Counted from the first letter of the stretch, positions 7,469 to 15,165 are shown. The stretch is 64,000 nucleotides of DNA from Chryseobacterium camelliae (GCF_002770595.1 NZ_CP022986.1:3906001-3970000); one strand, 5' to 3'. Numbers and translations are program-made. Notes: a model not told the origin generated them from the sequence alone.

Positions 7469-8542
7469 TTTATACAGTTCCTCCCGGATGTCAATGAGTA
7501 TTTGTGTGGTCTTTTGAAGATCCGGCGTTTCGGGAAGCCTGGAAGCGGAGTGATGATACTCAATGGATCGGATAAGACCTTCCGCTTTTTTTAGGACCTC
7601 TTCATAGGAACGGTTGCCGGCTTTGATGTCCAGGAGTTCATCGCGGTTGTCCACACGGATGTCCAGGGAACCTTTCCTGAAAATCTGCTCACAGGATTGC
7701 AGCAAGCGGATGGTGTGCATCATATTCTTGCTGTCGTAATTCTGTCCGTGCTTCCGGTTCACATGGTAGCGCTCCTCATTTCTTTCCGAGACCCACTTCC
7801 AGTATTCGCGGTAATCCCTGCAATAGGTAGAGTAGGCATCAAGGTTACAGAACAGGTAAGCCAGCGGTTTTTCCTCTTTCGGGACCGATGAAACAGAAAC
7901 CTGGTTGGCTTCTTCATGCTGGATGATCCCTTTATATCCTAAATCTCCCGAAATGTCATAAAACAGTGCAAACATGCCTTTGGTATAATCGATGCTGACC
8001 AGCCCGCATTTCTCCTGTGCAAGACCGCATTGTCCTTCGTAAGAACATTCCTGCAGCCACTGCCGCAACGGTACCGAACCCTGACCATGCAGGACATAGC
8101 AGAAATCCAGAATCGATTTTCTTTCTTTGTCTATAGGATTCAGTATCTTTTTATTCAGGCCTTTTGCCTTTCTGATCTGCGAAATGGCATATCCTGCAAA
8201 GGTATCTTTACACAATTTCGACAGGAAATCTTCCGGCTTCAGAAGATTTATCAGCGGATGTTTCCGAAGGATGCAGTCTTCCGGACTGGCCAGGACTTCC
8301 AGGATATTCGGATTGTTTTTCTGCAACAGTTCCATCAGCCTCCCGATCTCGTAATACGTAATGTCATTGGTTTCATTGGACATCTGAGGCACGTAATTCA
8401 GCCCGAAAAAGTCTTCTTTCGGCAGATAATACACGCCCCGGATATCCGTATCGGAATTTTCCGTTGCCAGCCCAAAAGCCCGGCTGCCGGAGATGGTTTC
8501 GAGGAGGATGAGGTTTTTGGATTTTAGGGTGGAAGTGGTCAT
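7460..8542 (-). CDS. RlaP-type (PF10127) pol-beta nucleotidyltransferase, long form
   Basis: A 360-aa DNA-polymerase-beta-superfamily nucleotidyltransferase of the PF10127 (Nuc-transf, 'RlaP') group. The active-site signature GSRAFG followed by NSDTDIRG is at about residues 19-35; two Asp would bind the metal. The next block, Y(x)IGRLMELLQKNNPNILEVL, is the family's helix. Family knowledge: comparative genomics linked RlaP proteins to RNA-repair operons with RNA ligases, and a role in rebuilding RNA ends has been proposed. Here the gene starts 18 bp after a second, shorter family member, so the two form an operon, and rtcB lies 1.9 kb away under a matching promoter. The substrate is unknown. 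Confidence 0.85.
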   Translation of the reverse strand: MTTSTLKSKNLILLETISGSRAFGLATENSDTDIRGVYYLPKEDFFGLNYVPQMSNETNDITYYEIGRLMELLQKNNPNILEVLASPEDCILRKHPLINLLKPEDFLSKLCKDTFAGYAISQIRKAKGLNKKILNPIDKERKSILDFCYVLHGQGSVPLRQWLQECSYEGQCGLAQEKCGLVSIDYTKGMFALFYDISGDLGYKGIIQHEEANQVSVSSVPKEEKPLAYLFCNLDAYSTYCRDYREYWKWVSERNEERYHVNRKHGQNYDSKNMMHTIRLLQSCEQIFRKGSLDIRVDNRDELLDIKAGNRSYEEVLKKAEGLIRSIEYHHSASRLPETPDLQKTTQILIDIREELYKNK

Positions 8543-8560
8543 AAGATTTGAATTTGTTAA

Positions 8561-9310
8561 TTATAAGCTCAATATTTCCCTGAACACGTTCTCCATCTTA
8601 CTCTTATCCGCATTCCCGCTTTTCAGGCTTTTGGATCTTTCTTCATTCTCTCTGATCATGTCCTCCAGCCATCCGAAAAGGTCCCAGTCATTCGGATGGT
8701 CATACGATTCTCCTTTGGTCGCTTTTAAGGCGATTAAATATTCTATCTTCATTCTCGTGGCATCATCCGTCAGTACCAGCAATTCGCTGAATAACACCGG
8801 CGGGACAGTGCCTTTTTCTACTATCCATTTTGCGGTCAGGGCAGTGCGAAGGCAATAAAAGTAGCTTTTCAGTTTTACTTCATCGTTCCGGCAGGCATCC
8901 AGGTATTTCTTGCTGATGCTGAGGTAATGATAAGAAACGGCTATCGGCGAGAAGCATTCTTCGGCCAGAGATTTAAAGAGCCCGTAGAATTTCTCATTCT
9001 TCAGATAGACGATAGGCGAATAGAACCAGCTCAGCAAAGCGGCATTTGACTTCAGCAGCAGATGAAAAGTCTTGCGCAGATCCCAGCCGGAGCCGTCGAG
9101 ATCATCTTTCGTCATGAAGGTGATTGTTTCATCCTTATCCCAGGGGGAAAGGTACCATTCTTTTTTGTGCCGGTAGATAAAGCGGATATCGTAGTCGCTG
9201 TCAGGCGAAGCAAAACCCCAGGCCCGGCTTCCGGACTCTACGGCAAGAAGTATTTCTATGCCATGTTTTTCTTCGACCTCCTTCAGTTTTTCTAATATTT
9301 TAGGTGTCAT
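8561..9310 (-). CDS. RlaP-type (PF10127) pol-beta nucleotidyltransferase, short form
   Basis: A 249-aa protein starting at the ATG at 9310 (MTPKILEKLKEVEEKHGIEI). The frame is open to 9400, but that part contains the promoter and paired TGCGCA sites, so I reject the longer start. The active-site signature is GSRAWG followed by DSDYDIRFIY (about residues 27-44). The next blocks, GWDLRKTFHLLLKSNAALLSW and the YHYLSISKKYL region, are typical of PF10127. It is the first gene of a two-gene operon with the long paralogue. Having two diverged family members side by side suggests distinct substrates or a hetero-complex (inference). Confidence 0.87.
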   Translation of the reverse strand: MTPKILEKLKEVEEKHGIEILLAVESGSRAWGFASPDSDYDIRFIYRHKKEWYLSPWDKDETITFMTKDDLDGSGWDLRKTFHLLLKSNAALLSWFYSPIVYLKNEKFYGLFKSLAEECFSPIAVSYHYLSISKKYLDACRNDEVKLKSYFYCLRTALTAKWIVEKGTVPPVLFSELLVLTDDATRMKIEYLIALKATKGESYDHPNDWDLFGWLEDMIRENEERSKSLKSGNADKSKMENVFREILSL

Positions 9311-9328
9311 TGTTTTTATTATATGGTA

Positions 9329-9365
9329 CAAAATAAAAGGCAGACTGCGCAGTCTTTTTGCGCAG
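9329..9365 (-). promoter_or_regulatory. Paired TGCGCA operator and -7 element of the rlaP operon
   Basis: Minus strand: TGCGCA (9364-9359), 7 bp, TGCGCA (9351-9346), 10 bp, then TATTTTG (9335-9329), with the ATG at 9310. The second site is the centre of a perfect 14-bp palindrome, AGACTGCGCAGTCT. All spacings are identical to those at the rtcB promoter. Confidence 0.7.
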
Positions 9366-9374
9366 TGTTTTTTT

Positions 9375-9476
9375 TTATTTGCTGTCCTGAAATAAAGCAT
9401 ATTTTTCCAGATCGTCCAAGTTTGTAAAGAACCAGAAGGTATCGGTATCAGAAATAACGATCTGAATTCTGTACAT
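9375..9476 (-). CDS. Possible 33-aa protein upstream of the rlaP operon
   Basis: A short open frame from the ATG at 9476 reads MYRIQIVISDTDTFWFFTNL and ends ALFQDSK. It has a balanced, protein-like composition (strand, aromatic cluster, short acidic helix). It stops 10 bp before the paired TGCGCA sites. I recognise no family, and no good promoter precedes it. It could be a real small gene, the remnant of a larger one, or chance. Confidence 0.3.
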   Translation of the reverse strand: MYRIQIVISDTDTFWFFTNLDDLEKYALFQDSK

Positions 9477-9751
9477 TGTTATTGATGAATACTATTTGAA
9501 TGAAAATCACCATCTGTGAGTTTTTTGAAGTAATTTTTAACCCGATTCTTAAACCTGATGATGTAAGTTCATAATGATTACATAATTCAAGTGCAGAACG
9601 GAGTTTCAGGAAATCGGTCAGTAATATTTATGATATCAGGGGTATAATTTGTTTTAATGAATGATAAAACAAGTTAAAAAATTCAGGACATTAAAATCTT
9701 TTGTACGATAATTGCAAGTATCATACTATCACCAATTTAAATTACAACAAT

Positions 9752-10210
9752 ATGAAAAAGTTAATCGTAGCAGCAGCATTGATAGCAGGAGGTTTTATCA
9801 CGGTATCTGCGCAGACAACACCCAAAACCAATACCGGAACGATGAACAGCGGTACAGGAACGATGAATAGCGGTACGCTAAACGGCAATAGTACTCTGAA
9901 TACCGGAACCACCGGAAATCTGAACAGTAATGGAACCCTGAATAGCGGCACGGGAACTCTCAATACCGGAACCAATGGTACCTTAAACAGCAACAGTACA
10001 TTGAATAACGGAACCACAGGAACCCTGAATACAGGAACCAATGGTACGTTAAACAGCAATAGTACATTGAATAACGGAACCATGAACACTAACGGTACCC
10101 TGAATAACGGTACCGGACCTTTAAAAACAGGAACCAACAGTCCTGTGAAATACGGAACAAGTGGTACGTTAAATACCAGTGGAACGTTGAACAACGGTAC
10201 AAACAGATAA
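9752..10210 (+). CDS. Secreted Thr/Asn/Gly-rich repeat protein
   Basis: A 152-aa protein that starts with a signal peptide (MKKLIVAAALIAGGFITVSAQ). The whole mature part is low complexity, made of TLNSGT/TLNTGTNG/STLNNG words with almost only T, N, G, S and L. At DNA level there is a 66-bp direct repeat (copies starting at 9968 and 10034). The upstream ATG at 9701 is disregarded because the signal peptide begins at 9752. Such sequences are likely exposed and unstructured, or form short beta repeats. No function can be given. It interrupts the space between the rlaP and rtcB genes on the opposite strand. Confidence 0.8.
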   Translation: MKKLIVAAALIAGGFITVSAQTTPKTNTGTMNSGTGTMNSGTLNGNSTLNTGTTGNLNSNGTLNSGTGTLNTGTNGTLNSNSTLNNGTTGTLNTGTNGTLNSNSTLNNGTMNTNGTLNNGTGPLKTGTNSPVKYGTSGTLNTSGTLNNGTNR

Positions 10211-10253
10211 ATAAGTACCCTAAACCGGAAATAAAGTAATAACCAGTAATCAT

Positions 10254-10286
10254 AAAAAATCCTGAAAATTTTTTCAGGATTTTTTA
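10254..10286. terminator. Terminator of the repeat-protein gene
   Basis: AAAAATCCTGAAA/TTTCAGGATTTTT form a stem of about 13 bp with a T tract on the plus side and a matching one on the minus side. Confidence 0.75.
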
Positions 10287-10434
10287 TGTTTTCCGGGAAT
10301 CTAATATTTAGTCTGATGATGTAAAACTTTGTGTTACCTACCGCAGTTGCTGTATGGATGGTTTTTATCTTCAAGGCCGGATATTAATGACAGCTTCCTA
10401 GTCTTGAACTTTGTTTTAAGAGAAAAGATAAAAA

Positions 10435-11829
10435 TTAAGCTTTCCTGAATTTCTTCTTTTTCTTCCACGGCGCATTCTTCTGTACGTCTCCTGCCATAAT
10501 ACATCCGTAAGGCATCACTTCATCCAGGACTTCACACAATCCGTATTCTTCGATCTGAGCCCTTACGTTCTTTGCGCTTTTATAGGCAGTCGGAAGTTCG
10601 GAAATATCGATTTCATTGGTAAAGAAACGGACATCCAGTCCTTGGGTTTCCTCTGCAAAAACCTCTTCAATGGTCTTATGGGCCAGTGATTTTTTATGCT
10701 GCGTCCTGCTGAAGTTCCTTCCGGCTCCGTGCGGCGCAAACCCCAGGTTCCTTTCATTGGTCGTTCCTTTTACAATCAGTACCGGTTCCGCCATATTCAG
10801 TGGGATCAGTCTTGGTCCGGTAATGTCCGGCAGGAATTTATCATCCAGCGGAGTAGCCCCTTTCGCATGGTAGAACAGATCGCCATCTTTGAAGACAAAG
10901 TTATGCTCGTTCCAGTACTGGTCCTGTTGCTCAACGGCCAGTGTATTCAGAACGGCATCGTGAATCGAGGTATGGTTCTCTTTCGTCCATGCTCTGATCA
11001 GCTGCAGGGCTTCCCAATAGGATTTTCCTTCTTCGGTATCATATGGGATCCAGGCATTTTCTTTCAGGGTTTCCGGTGAAAGATCCATCCTGAACCGGTT
11101 GGCTACTTTCATTCCTTTATCATACAGCGCAGCGCCCGGAGCTCTTGATCCGTGATGGGTGACTAGCATCGTATTTCCGGTATTTTTTGAGATTCCGACA
11201 AACAGGAAATGGTTTCCGTCTCCCTGCGTTCCCATATGCGAACGGGCAATGCTGATGAGTTTTTCGTCATTCAGGAAGTCATTTTCCCTGAATGATTCCA
11301 TCAGTGCCTGTGACATCGGCATCTGTTCCCCTCTTGGCCTTCCCCCATATCCGAAATGCGTTACCGAATGGGCGGCATCCAGCACGGCCTTAGGATCGGT
11401 TTTCCCGAAATCCGTCAGCATTACGGAACAGCAGATATCCGCGCTGTGGAAGCCCGGGTGGATCGCATTTTTCGCCACCACGACACCTCCTACAGGAATA
11501 GTTCCGGCAGGGCCTGTAGGACAGGCGTCCGGCATAATGGCTCCTCCGGTCAGGGTAGGCGTTTTCATCAGCACGTTCATGGTGTTGATTACTTTTTCCA
11601 CATTGTCGGTTTCATTTTCATGTTCAGCCCTGATGTTGATGATAAAATCTTTTGGCATCTCATGGAGCGGAAGCTGTTCCGGCTGTTTGAACTGTTCCAG
11701 GTATGTGGTAATCTGGCTCTCGTCCAGCTGATGGTCATTGATGCACTGAATCGCATCCTTAAACCATTGGGCAGGTCTGTATCCGCGTTCGATTAAATGA
11801 TTTCCGTTGAATTCCATTTTGTTTTTCAT
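10435..11829 (-). CDS. rtcB: RNA ligase RtcB
   Basis: A GTP- and Mn2+-dependent ligase that joins RNA 2',3'-cyclic phosphate (or 3'-phosphate) ends to 5'-OH ends. The 464 aa contain the metal site HSADICCS (D131 and C134, in place of the usual DIGCG), GTQGDGNHF (N206, H207), HHGSR (225-229), and PHGAGR with H367 as the predicted guanylylated histidine. The C-terminal blocks (SELPTAYKSAKNV, MAGD) are standard. DICC and GDGNH in place of DIGCG and GGGNH mark a subfamily away from E. coli RtcB. The tail is lysine-rich (WKKKKKFRKA). No archease gene or RtcA cyclase is in the window. Its promoter matches that of the rlaP operon. Confidence 0.95.
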   Translation of the reverse strand: MKNKMEFNGNHLIERGYRPAQWFKDAIQCINDHQLDESQITTYLEQFKQPEQLPLHEMPKDFIINIRAEHENETDNVEKVINTMNVLMKTPTLTGGAIMPDACPTGPAGTIPVGGVVVAKNAIHPGFHSADICCSVMLTDFGKTDPKAVLDAAHSVTHFGYGGRPRGEQMPMSQALMESFRENDFLNDEKLISIARSHMGTQGDGNHFLFVGISKNTGNTMLVTHHGSRAPGAALYDKGMKVANRFRMDLSPETLKENAWIPYDTEEGKSYWEALQLIRAWTKENHTSIHDAVLNTLAVEQQDQYWNEHNFVFKDGDLFYHAKGATPLDDKFLPDITGPRLIPLNMAEPVLIVKGTTNERNLGFAPHGAGRNFSRTQHKKSLAHKTIEEVFAEETQGLDVRFFTNEIDISELPTAYKSAKNVRAQIEEYGLCEVLDEVMPYGCIMAGDVQKNAPWKKKKKFRKA

Positions 11830-11839
11830 TTTGATAGGG

Positions 11840-11876
11840 CAAAGTACATACCCAAGTGTGCAATGTTTTTGCGCAG
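11840..11876 (-). promoter_or_regulatory. Paired TGCGCA operator and -7 element of rtcB
   Basis: Minus strand: TGCGCA (11875-11870), 7 bp, TGCACA (11862-11857), 10 bp, TACTTTG (11846-11840), with the ATG at 11829. Both this site and the rlaP one begin CTGCGCAAAAA and are preceded by a long A tract. Confidence 0.7.
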
Positions 11877-11930
11877 ATGATTTTTTTTATTTATTTTTAC
11901 CGGAAGCGGGTATATAACAGACGCATCATG

Positions 11931-11938
11931 TAGATTTG
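11931..11938 (+). promoter_or_regulatory. -7 element of the hopJ-like gene
   Basis: TAGATTTG followed by C, about 62 bp before the ATG. Its last three bases are also the first of the TTGCTTA heptamer array, so the predicted transcript begins inside the array. Confidence 0.5.
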
Positions 11939-11988
11939 CTTATTGCTTATTGCTTATTGCTTATTGCTTATTGCTTATTGCTTATTGC
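11936..11988 (+). repeat. TTGCTTA heptanucleotide tandem repeat
   Basis: Seven perfect copies of TTGCTTA (11936-11984) plus a partial eighth (TTGC). It fills the predicted 5' untranslated region of the hopJ-like gene. Copy number could vary by replication slippage. Confidence 0.95.
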
Positions 11989-11999
11989 CCCAAATATCA

Positions 12000-12338
12000 A
12001 TGCTTATGTTACCAGAACAATTAAAAAACGCACCGGAAACCATTCAGTTTAAAGAGATCATTGCCTATATTGATGAACACTACGATTTTACCCCAGTAAA
12101 ATTTACCAATGGCGATACCGTTAATGAAGCCGGGCAGAACAACGGTTCCTGCAAAGTATTCAGCTTTGCCCGGTTGAATAGTCTGTCAAAACAAGAGACG
12201 CTTAACCTGTTCGGTGAATTCTACCGGGAAGATGTCCTGAAAAACCCCGAAGGAACCGATCACCAGAACATCCGGAACTTTATGCAGTACGGCTGGGACG
12301 GAATTGCCTTTGAAGGAGAAGCTTTGCATCGAAAATAA
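12000..12338 (+). CDS. HopJ-family protein
   Basis: A 112-aa small soluble protein of the HopJ type III effector family (PF08888), recognised from FKEIIAYIDEHYDFTPVKF, the NGDTVNEAGQNNGSCKVFSF block and a GTDHQNIRNFMQYGWDGIAFEG ending. The family name comes from a Pseudomonas protein; free-living bacteria without type III secretion carry it widely, so I do not infer secretion into hosts. The start could be 12000 (MLML...) or the ATG at 12006. The longer frame from 11943 is translated heptamer repeat and is rejected. It is divergent from rtcB and precedes the WYL regulator. Confidence 0.85.
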   Translation: MLMLPEQLKNAPETIQFKEIIAYIDEHYDFTPVKFTNGDTVNEAGQNNGSCKVFSFARLNSLSKQETLNLFGEFYREDVLKNPEGTDHQNIRNFMQYGWDGIAFEGEALHRK

Positions 12339-12366
12339 GTCATGTAACCTTGAAAGAGTTGTTAAG

Positions 12367-12396
12367 CCTCATAGGTTTTGAAAACTTATGAGGTTT
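12367..12396 (+). terminator. Hairpin after the hopJ-like gene
   Basis: CCTCATA, inner GTTTT/AAAAC, TATGAGG, then TTT: an interrupted 12-bp stem. It is probably a terminator, and may belong to a dispersed palindrome family of this genus. Confidence 0.55.
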
Positions 12397-12459
12397 GGAA
12401 GAACATCTTCTGTTATTACACCCTGCGTGAGGGATGGGCAGGGGCCGACTGTAAGGAGG

Positions 12460-12496
12460 GGTCTCTGGCGCGGCGCTTTGCGCCGCGCCAGAGACC
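12460..12496. repeat. GC-rich palindrome with TTT loop
   Basis: A perfect 17-bp stem (GGTCTCTGGCGCGGCGC and its complement) closed by TTT. It lies in a GC-rich patch (about 12418-12565) quite unlike the AT-rich spacers around it. It resembles a REP-like or MITE-like element and shares the GGCGC-TTT-GCGCC style of tip with the palindrome at 55049-55097. Confidence 0.7.
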
Positions 12497-12587
12497 GGAA
12501 CGAAGTGAAGCCCGAAACAGCCCGGCCCGAAAAGCGATGGCCTTCAAAAGGCCTGAGGGACACGCCCAAATCGTTAACATCGAAACC

Positions 12588-13607
12588 ATGTCATCCAATA
12601 AAAATGCCCTGATCCGCTACAAAACCCTGGACCGCTGCCTGAAGAACAGGTACAGGAAATATACTCTTGAAGATCTGATCGATGCCTGTTCGGAAGCCTT
12701 ATTTGAATTTGAAGGCAAAGAATCTTACGTTAGCAGGCGAACGGTACAGCTGGACCTTCAGAATATGCGGAGCGAAAAGTTCGGGTATGAAGCACCGATT
12801 GAAGTCTACGACAGGAAATACTACCGCTACAGCGATCCCGATTACAGCATCCATAATATTTCCGTGAATGAAAGCGATCTGAAAGCCATGAACAATGCAG
12901 TACAGATCCTGAAGCAGTTCAAGGATTTCTCCATGTTCAAGGAGATGAACGGAGTCATCCAGAAACTGGAAGATTCCATCCATGCCACCCATCAGAAATC
13001 TATTATCCACCTCGATAAGAATGAACAGCTCCGGGGACTTGAACATATTGATATCCTCTATGAAAGCATTGCAGGCAAAAAAGTGCTGCGCATCCTCTAC
13101 AAAAGTTTTACGGCAAGGGAGGCCAACAGCTTTACGGTCCATCCGCAGCTTTTAAAAGAATACAATAACCGATGGTTCCTCATCTGCCTGTACAAAGGTA
13201 AAATTTACAATCTGGCCCTGGACAGGATGGAAGATATACAGACGGATGAACAAGCTGCCTACATTGACCATCACCTGGATGGCGACGATTATTTCAAAGA
13301 TGTGATAGGCGTTACGGTATCCGAAACCCTGAAGCCCAAGAATGTGGTTTTCTTCGTGGATGCTTCCAATGCGCCGTATGTGAAAACAAAACCGTTGCAC
13401 AGCAGCCAGGAAATCATCAGCGAAACAGAGGAAGGAACATTGTTTAAAATCTGTGTACAGGTCAATTATGAACTGGAACGCCTGCTGCTGGGCTTCGGAG
13501 ACTGCCTGGTCGTTCATCAGCCGAGAAAGCTGAGGTTGAGGCTGCAGGAAAAATTCAGAGCAGGAAGCCGGAATTATGAAAAGCTGGAAATAGAGAATGA
13601 GCAATAA
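12588..13607 (+). CDS. WYL-domain transcriptional regulator
   Basis: A 339-aa protein from the ATG at 12588 (MSSNKNALIRYKTLDRCLKN). Residues 10-75 form a DeoR/HTH-11-type winged helix (RRTVQLDLQNMR is the recognition helix region). About 150-230 is the WYL ligand-binding domain, with NRWFLICLYKGKIYNLALDRM in the W-Y-L position, followed by the WYL C-terminal extension. WYL proteins sense nucleotides or nucleic acids and often control defence or DNA/RNA-damage genes. The frame is open to 12378, but that part crosses the GC-rich palindrome and is not coding in my view. The stop codon lies inside a heptamer repeat. It is the natural candidate for the shared rtcB/rlaP control sites. Confidence 0.9.
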   Translation: MSSNKNALIRYKTLDRCLKNRYRKYTLEDLIDACSEALFEFEGKESYVSRRTVQLDLQNMRSEKFGYEAPIEVYDRKYYRYSDPDYSIHNISVNESDLKAMNNAVQILKQFKDFSMFKEMNGVIQKLEDSIHATHQKSIIHLDKNEQLRGLEHIDILYESIAGKKVLRILYKSFTAREANSFTVHPQLLKEYNNRWFLICLYKGKIYNLALDRMEDIQTDEQAAYIDHHLDGDDYFKDVIGVTVSETLKPKNVVFFVDASNAPYVKTKPLHSSQEIISETEEGTLFKICVQVNYELERLLLGFGDCLVVHQPRKLRLRLQEKFRAGSRNYEKLEIENEQ

Positions 13608-13655
13608 GTAATGGGTAATAGGTAATGAGTAATGGGTAATGAGTAATGAGTGATG
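13593..13655 (+). repeat. RGTAATG heptamer repeat
   Basis: Nine consecutive 7-bp units, mostly AGTAATG or GGTAATG. The last codons and stop of the WYL gene (13605-13607) fall inside it. Confidence 0.85.
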
Positions 13656-13775
13656 GGAACGGCTGGTGTATTGATTGATATTTATTATGTTGTACTGCTT
13701 CTTTATTGATGATGTGTTTGGATTTTCGGAACATTGGCGTAGAAATTGTAATGGATACTGAATAAAAATCAAATT

Positions 13776-13907
13776 ATGAGATCACGAATCCTTAAAGCCG
13801 CGGTAGCTATTGTAGCACCGATTGTTATCGAATACATCGTTAAAAAGATATCAGAAAAACTGGACAAAAAACAGGAAGATGCCAGACAGATCCCTGTTCG
13901 GAGCTAA
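13776..13907 (+). CDS. Small basic protein, 43 aa, unknown
   Basis: An open frame from the ATG at 13776: MRSRILKAAVAIVAPIVIEY, then a KK-rich amphipathic segment (VKKISEKLDKKQEDA) and the ending IPVRS. It has one short hydrophobic helix (about residues 6-21) followed by a charged helix, like small membrane-associated proteins. It is convergent with the DUF1501 gene, with a 53-bp gap. I know no named family; the clean composition and defined helices make a real gene likely. Confidence 0.55.
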   Translation: MRSRILKAAVAIVAPIVIEYIVKKISEKLDKKQEDARQIPVRS

Positions 13908-13960
13908 GTTATACTGAATTGATTACGAAAAAGAGGCCATCTGAGATGTGCCTCTTTCTT

Positions 13961-15145
13961 TTACACAAAATCGTAAATGCCGTTTTTCCATCCCAATACT
14001 TTGGAAGAATCTGCCCGGAGCCATTTCTTAAGAATGGTGGCATATACTTTTCTGAAATCTTCCGAATAAATCAGGTCCCCTTCGTTGAGCTTTTGCAGGT
14101 CAGGAAGCGGATTCAGCAGGCCTTTCTTCTTCAGCCCGCCACTGATGAAAAACATCTGGTTAGCCGTCCCGTGATCCGTCCCGTTGCTGGCGTTCTGGGC
14201 TACCCGGCGCCCGAATTCGGAGAAGGTCATCAGCATGATTTTATCAAATAAACCATTGCTCTTCATGTCTTTGACAAAGGATTGTACCGATTCATTGATG
14301 TCATCAAAAAGTTTTTGCTGGCGGTCATTCTGGTTGACATGCGTATCGAAACTGCCCACGGAAAGATAATATACCCGGGTGTTGATGTCAGACTTGATCA
14401 GCGAAGCTACCGTTTTAAAATCTTTTCCCAGCTGAGAGCCGGGATAGGTCTGATCTGTCTTTTTTGTCTGGCTTTCTTTGAAGATATATCCTGCATTATT
14501 GATGGTAGATCCCAGGGTCTGATACAGGTAAGATACCGTTTCATCATCATGGTGATGATCGTACAGCGATTTAAAGTACTTTTCCTGGCTGGTCTGGTAC
14601 AGCCTTTTGGGATCTTTAAATGCAAAAGCCTTATTGTTTTCGCCTTTAAGGGCTAAGCTCAGCATATCGTCCACTTCCAGGGCCTGAGTAGGACGTTCGC
14701 AGCGGTAGCATTCCTCATCAAGGTATCTGCCGAGCCATCCCGTATCAAGGTACTCGTTGCTTTTGCTGGCCGACTGCCAGATATCCATGCTCCTGAAGTG
14801 TGATTTGTCGGGATCCGGATAACCGACATTGTTCAATACGGAGAGTTCACCATTGTCGTACAGTTCTTTGAAATATGAAAGGGAAGGATGGATACCCGCT
14901 TCATCATTCAGCGCCAGTGCATTCCGTATGGCAATATTTTTCCGGTCCCTGAAATAAATGTCATTCCGTACGGGAATAATGGTATTCAGCCCGTCGTTTC
15001 CACCGGTAAACTGAAGGACAACCAGTATTTTGTCATCTGCCTCCAGGGCATTATCAAGCGTCATTGCTTTCAGGAAATTAGGCATCATGAAAGAGGCGGT
15101 AGCCAGTGAGCTTATTTTGAGGAAATCTCTTCTTTTGATTAGCAT
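13961..15145 (-). CDS. DUF1501 family exported protein
   Basis: A 394-aa protein with a twin-arginine-like signal (MLIKRRDFLKISSLATASFM). It belongs to the DUF1501 family, related in fold to alkaline-phosphatase/sulfatase-type hydrolases: LVVLQFTGGNDGLNTIIPV near the N-terminus, then GVNT-style blocks such as LMTFSEFGRRVAQNASNGTDHG, with conserved D and H. It almost always neighbours a DUF1800 gene, as here, 20 bp downstream of it. The substrate is unknown. Confidence 0.9.
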   Translation of the reverse strand: MLIKRRDFLKISSLATASFMMPNFLKAMTLDNALEADDKILVVLQFTGGNDGLNTIIPVRNDIYFRDRKNIAIRNALALNDEAGIHPSLSYFKELYDNGELSVLNNVGYPDPDKSHFRSMDIWQSASKSNEYLDTGWLGRYLDEECYRCERPTQALEVDDMLSLALKGENNKAFAFKDPKRLYQTSQEKYFKSLYDHHHDDETVSYLYQTLGSTINNAGYIFKESQTKKTDQTYPGSQLGKDFKTVASLIKSDINTRVYYLSVGSFDTHVNQNDRQQKLFDDINESVQSFVKDMKSNGLFDKIMLMTFSEFGRRVAQNASNGTDHGTANQMFFISGGLKKKGLLNPLPDLQKLNEGDLIYSEDFRKVYATILKKWLRADSSKVLGWKNGIYDFV

Positions 15146-15165
15146 AAAATGGTTTTTAGGAGGGG

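Noticed and set aside
9742..10374. 210-aa minus-strand frame opposite the repeat protein
   Set aside because: It is the antisense of the T/N/G repeats (VPLFNVPL words). The plus strand has a signal peptide and better start.
11943..11999. In-frame extension of the HopJ-family protein over the heptamers
   Set aside because: It is only translated TTGCTTA repeat (LLIAYCL words). The family starts at about 12000-12006.
12000..12338. Type III secretion effector
   Set aside because: Only the family name suggests this. No secretion genes are present, and the family is common in free-living bacteria.
12378..12587. N-terminal extension of the WYL regulator through the GC-rich palindrome
   Set aside because: The translated part is low-complexity, spans a perfect hairpin, and has no resemblance to the HTH domain, which begins at 12588.
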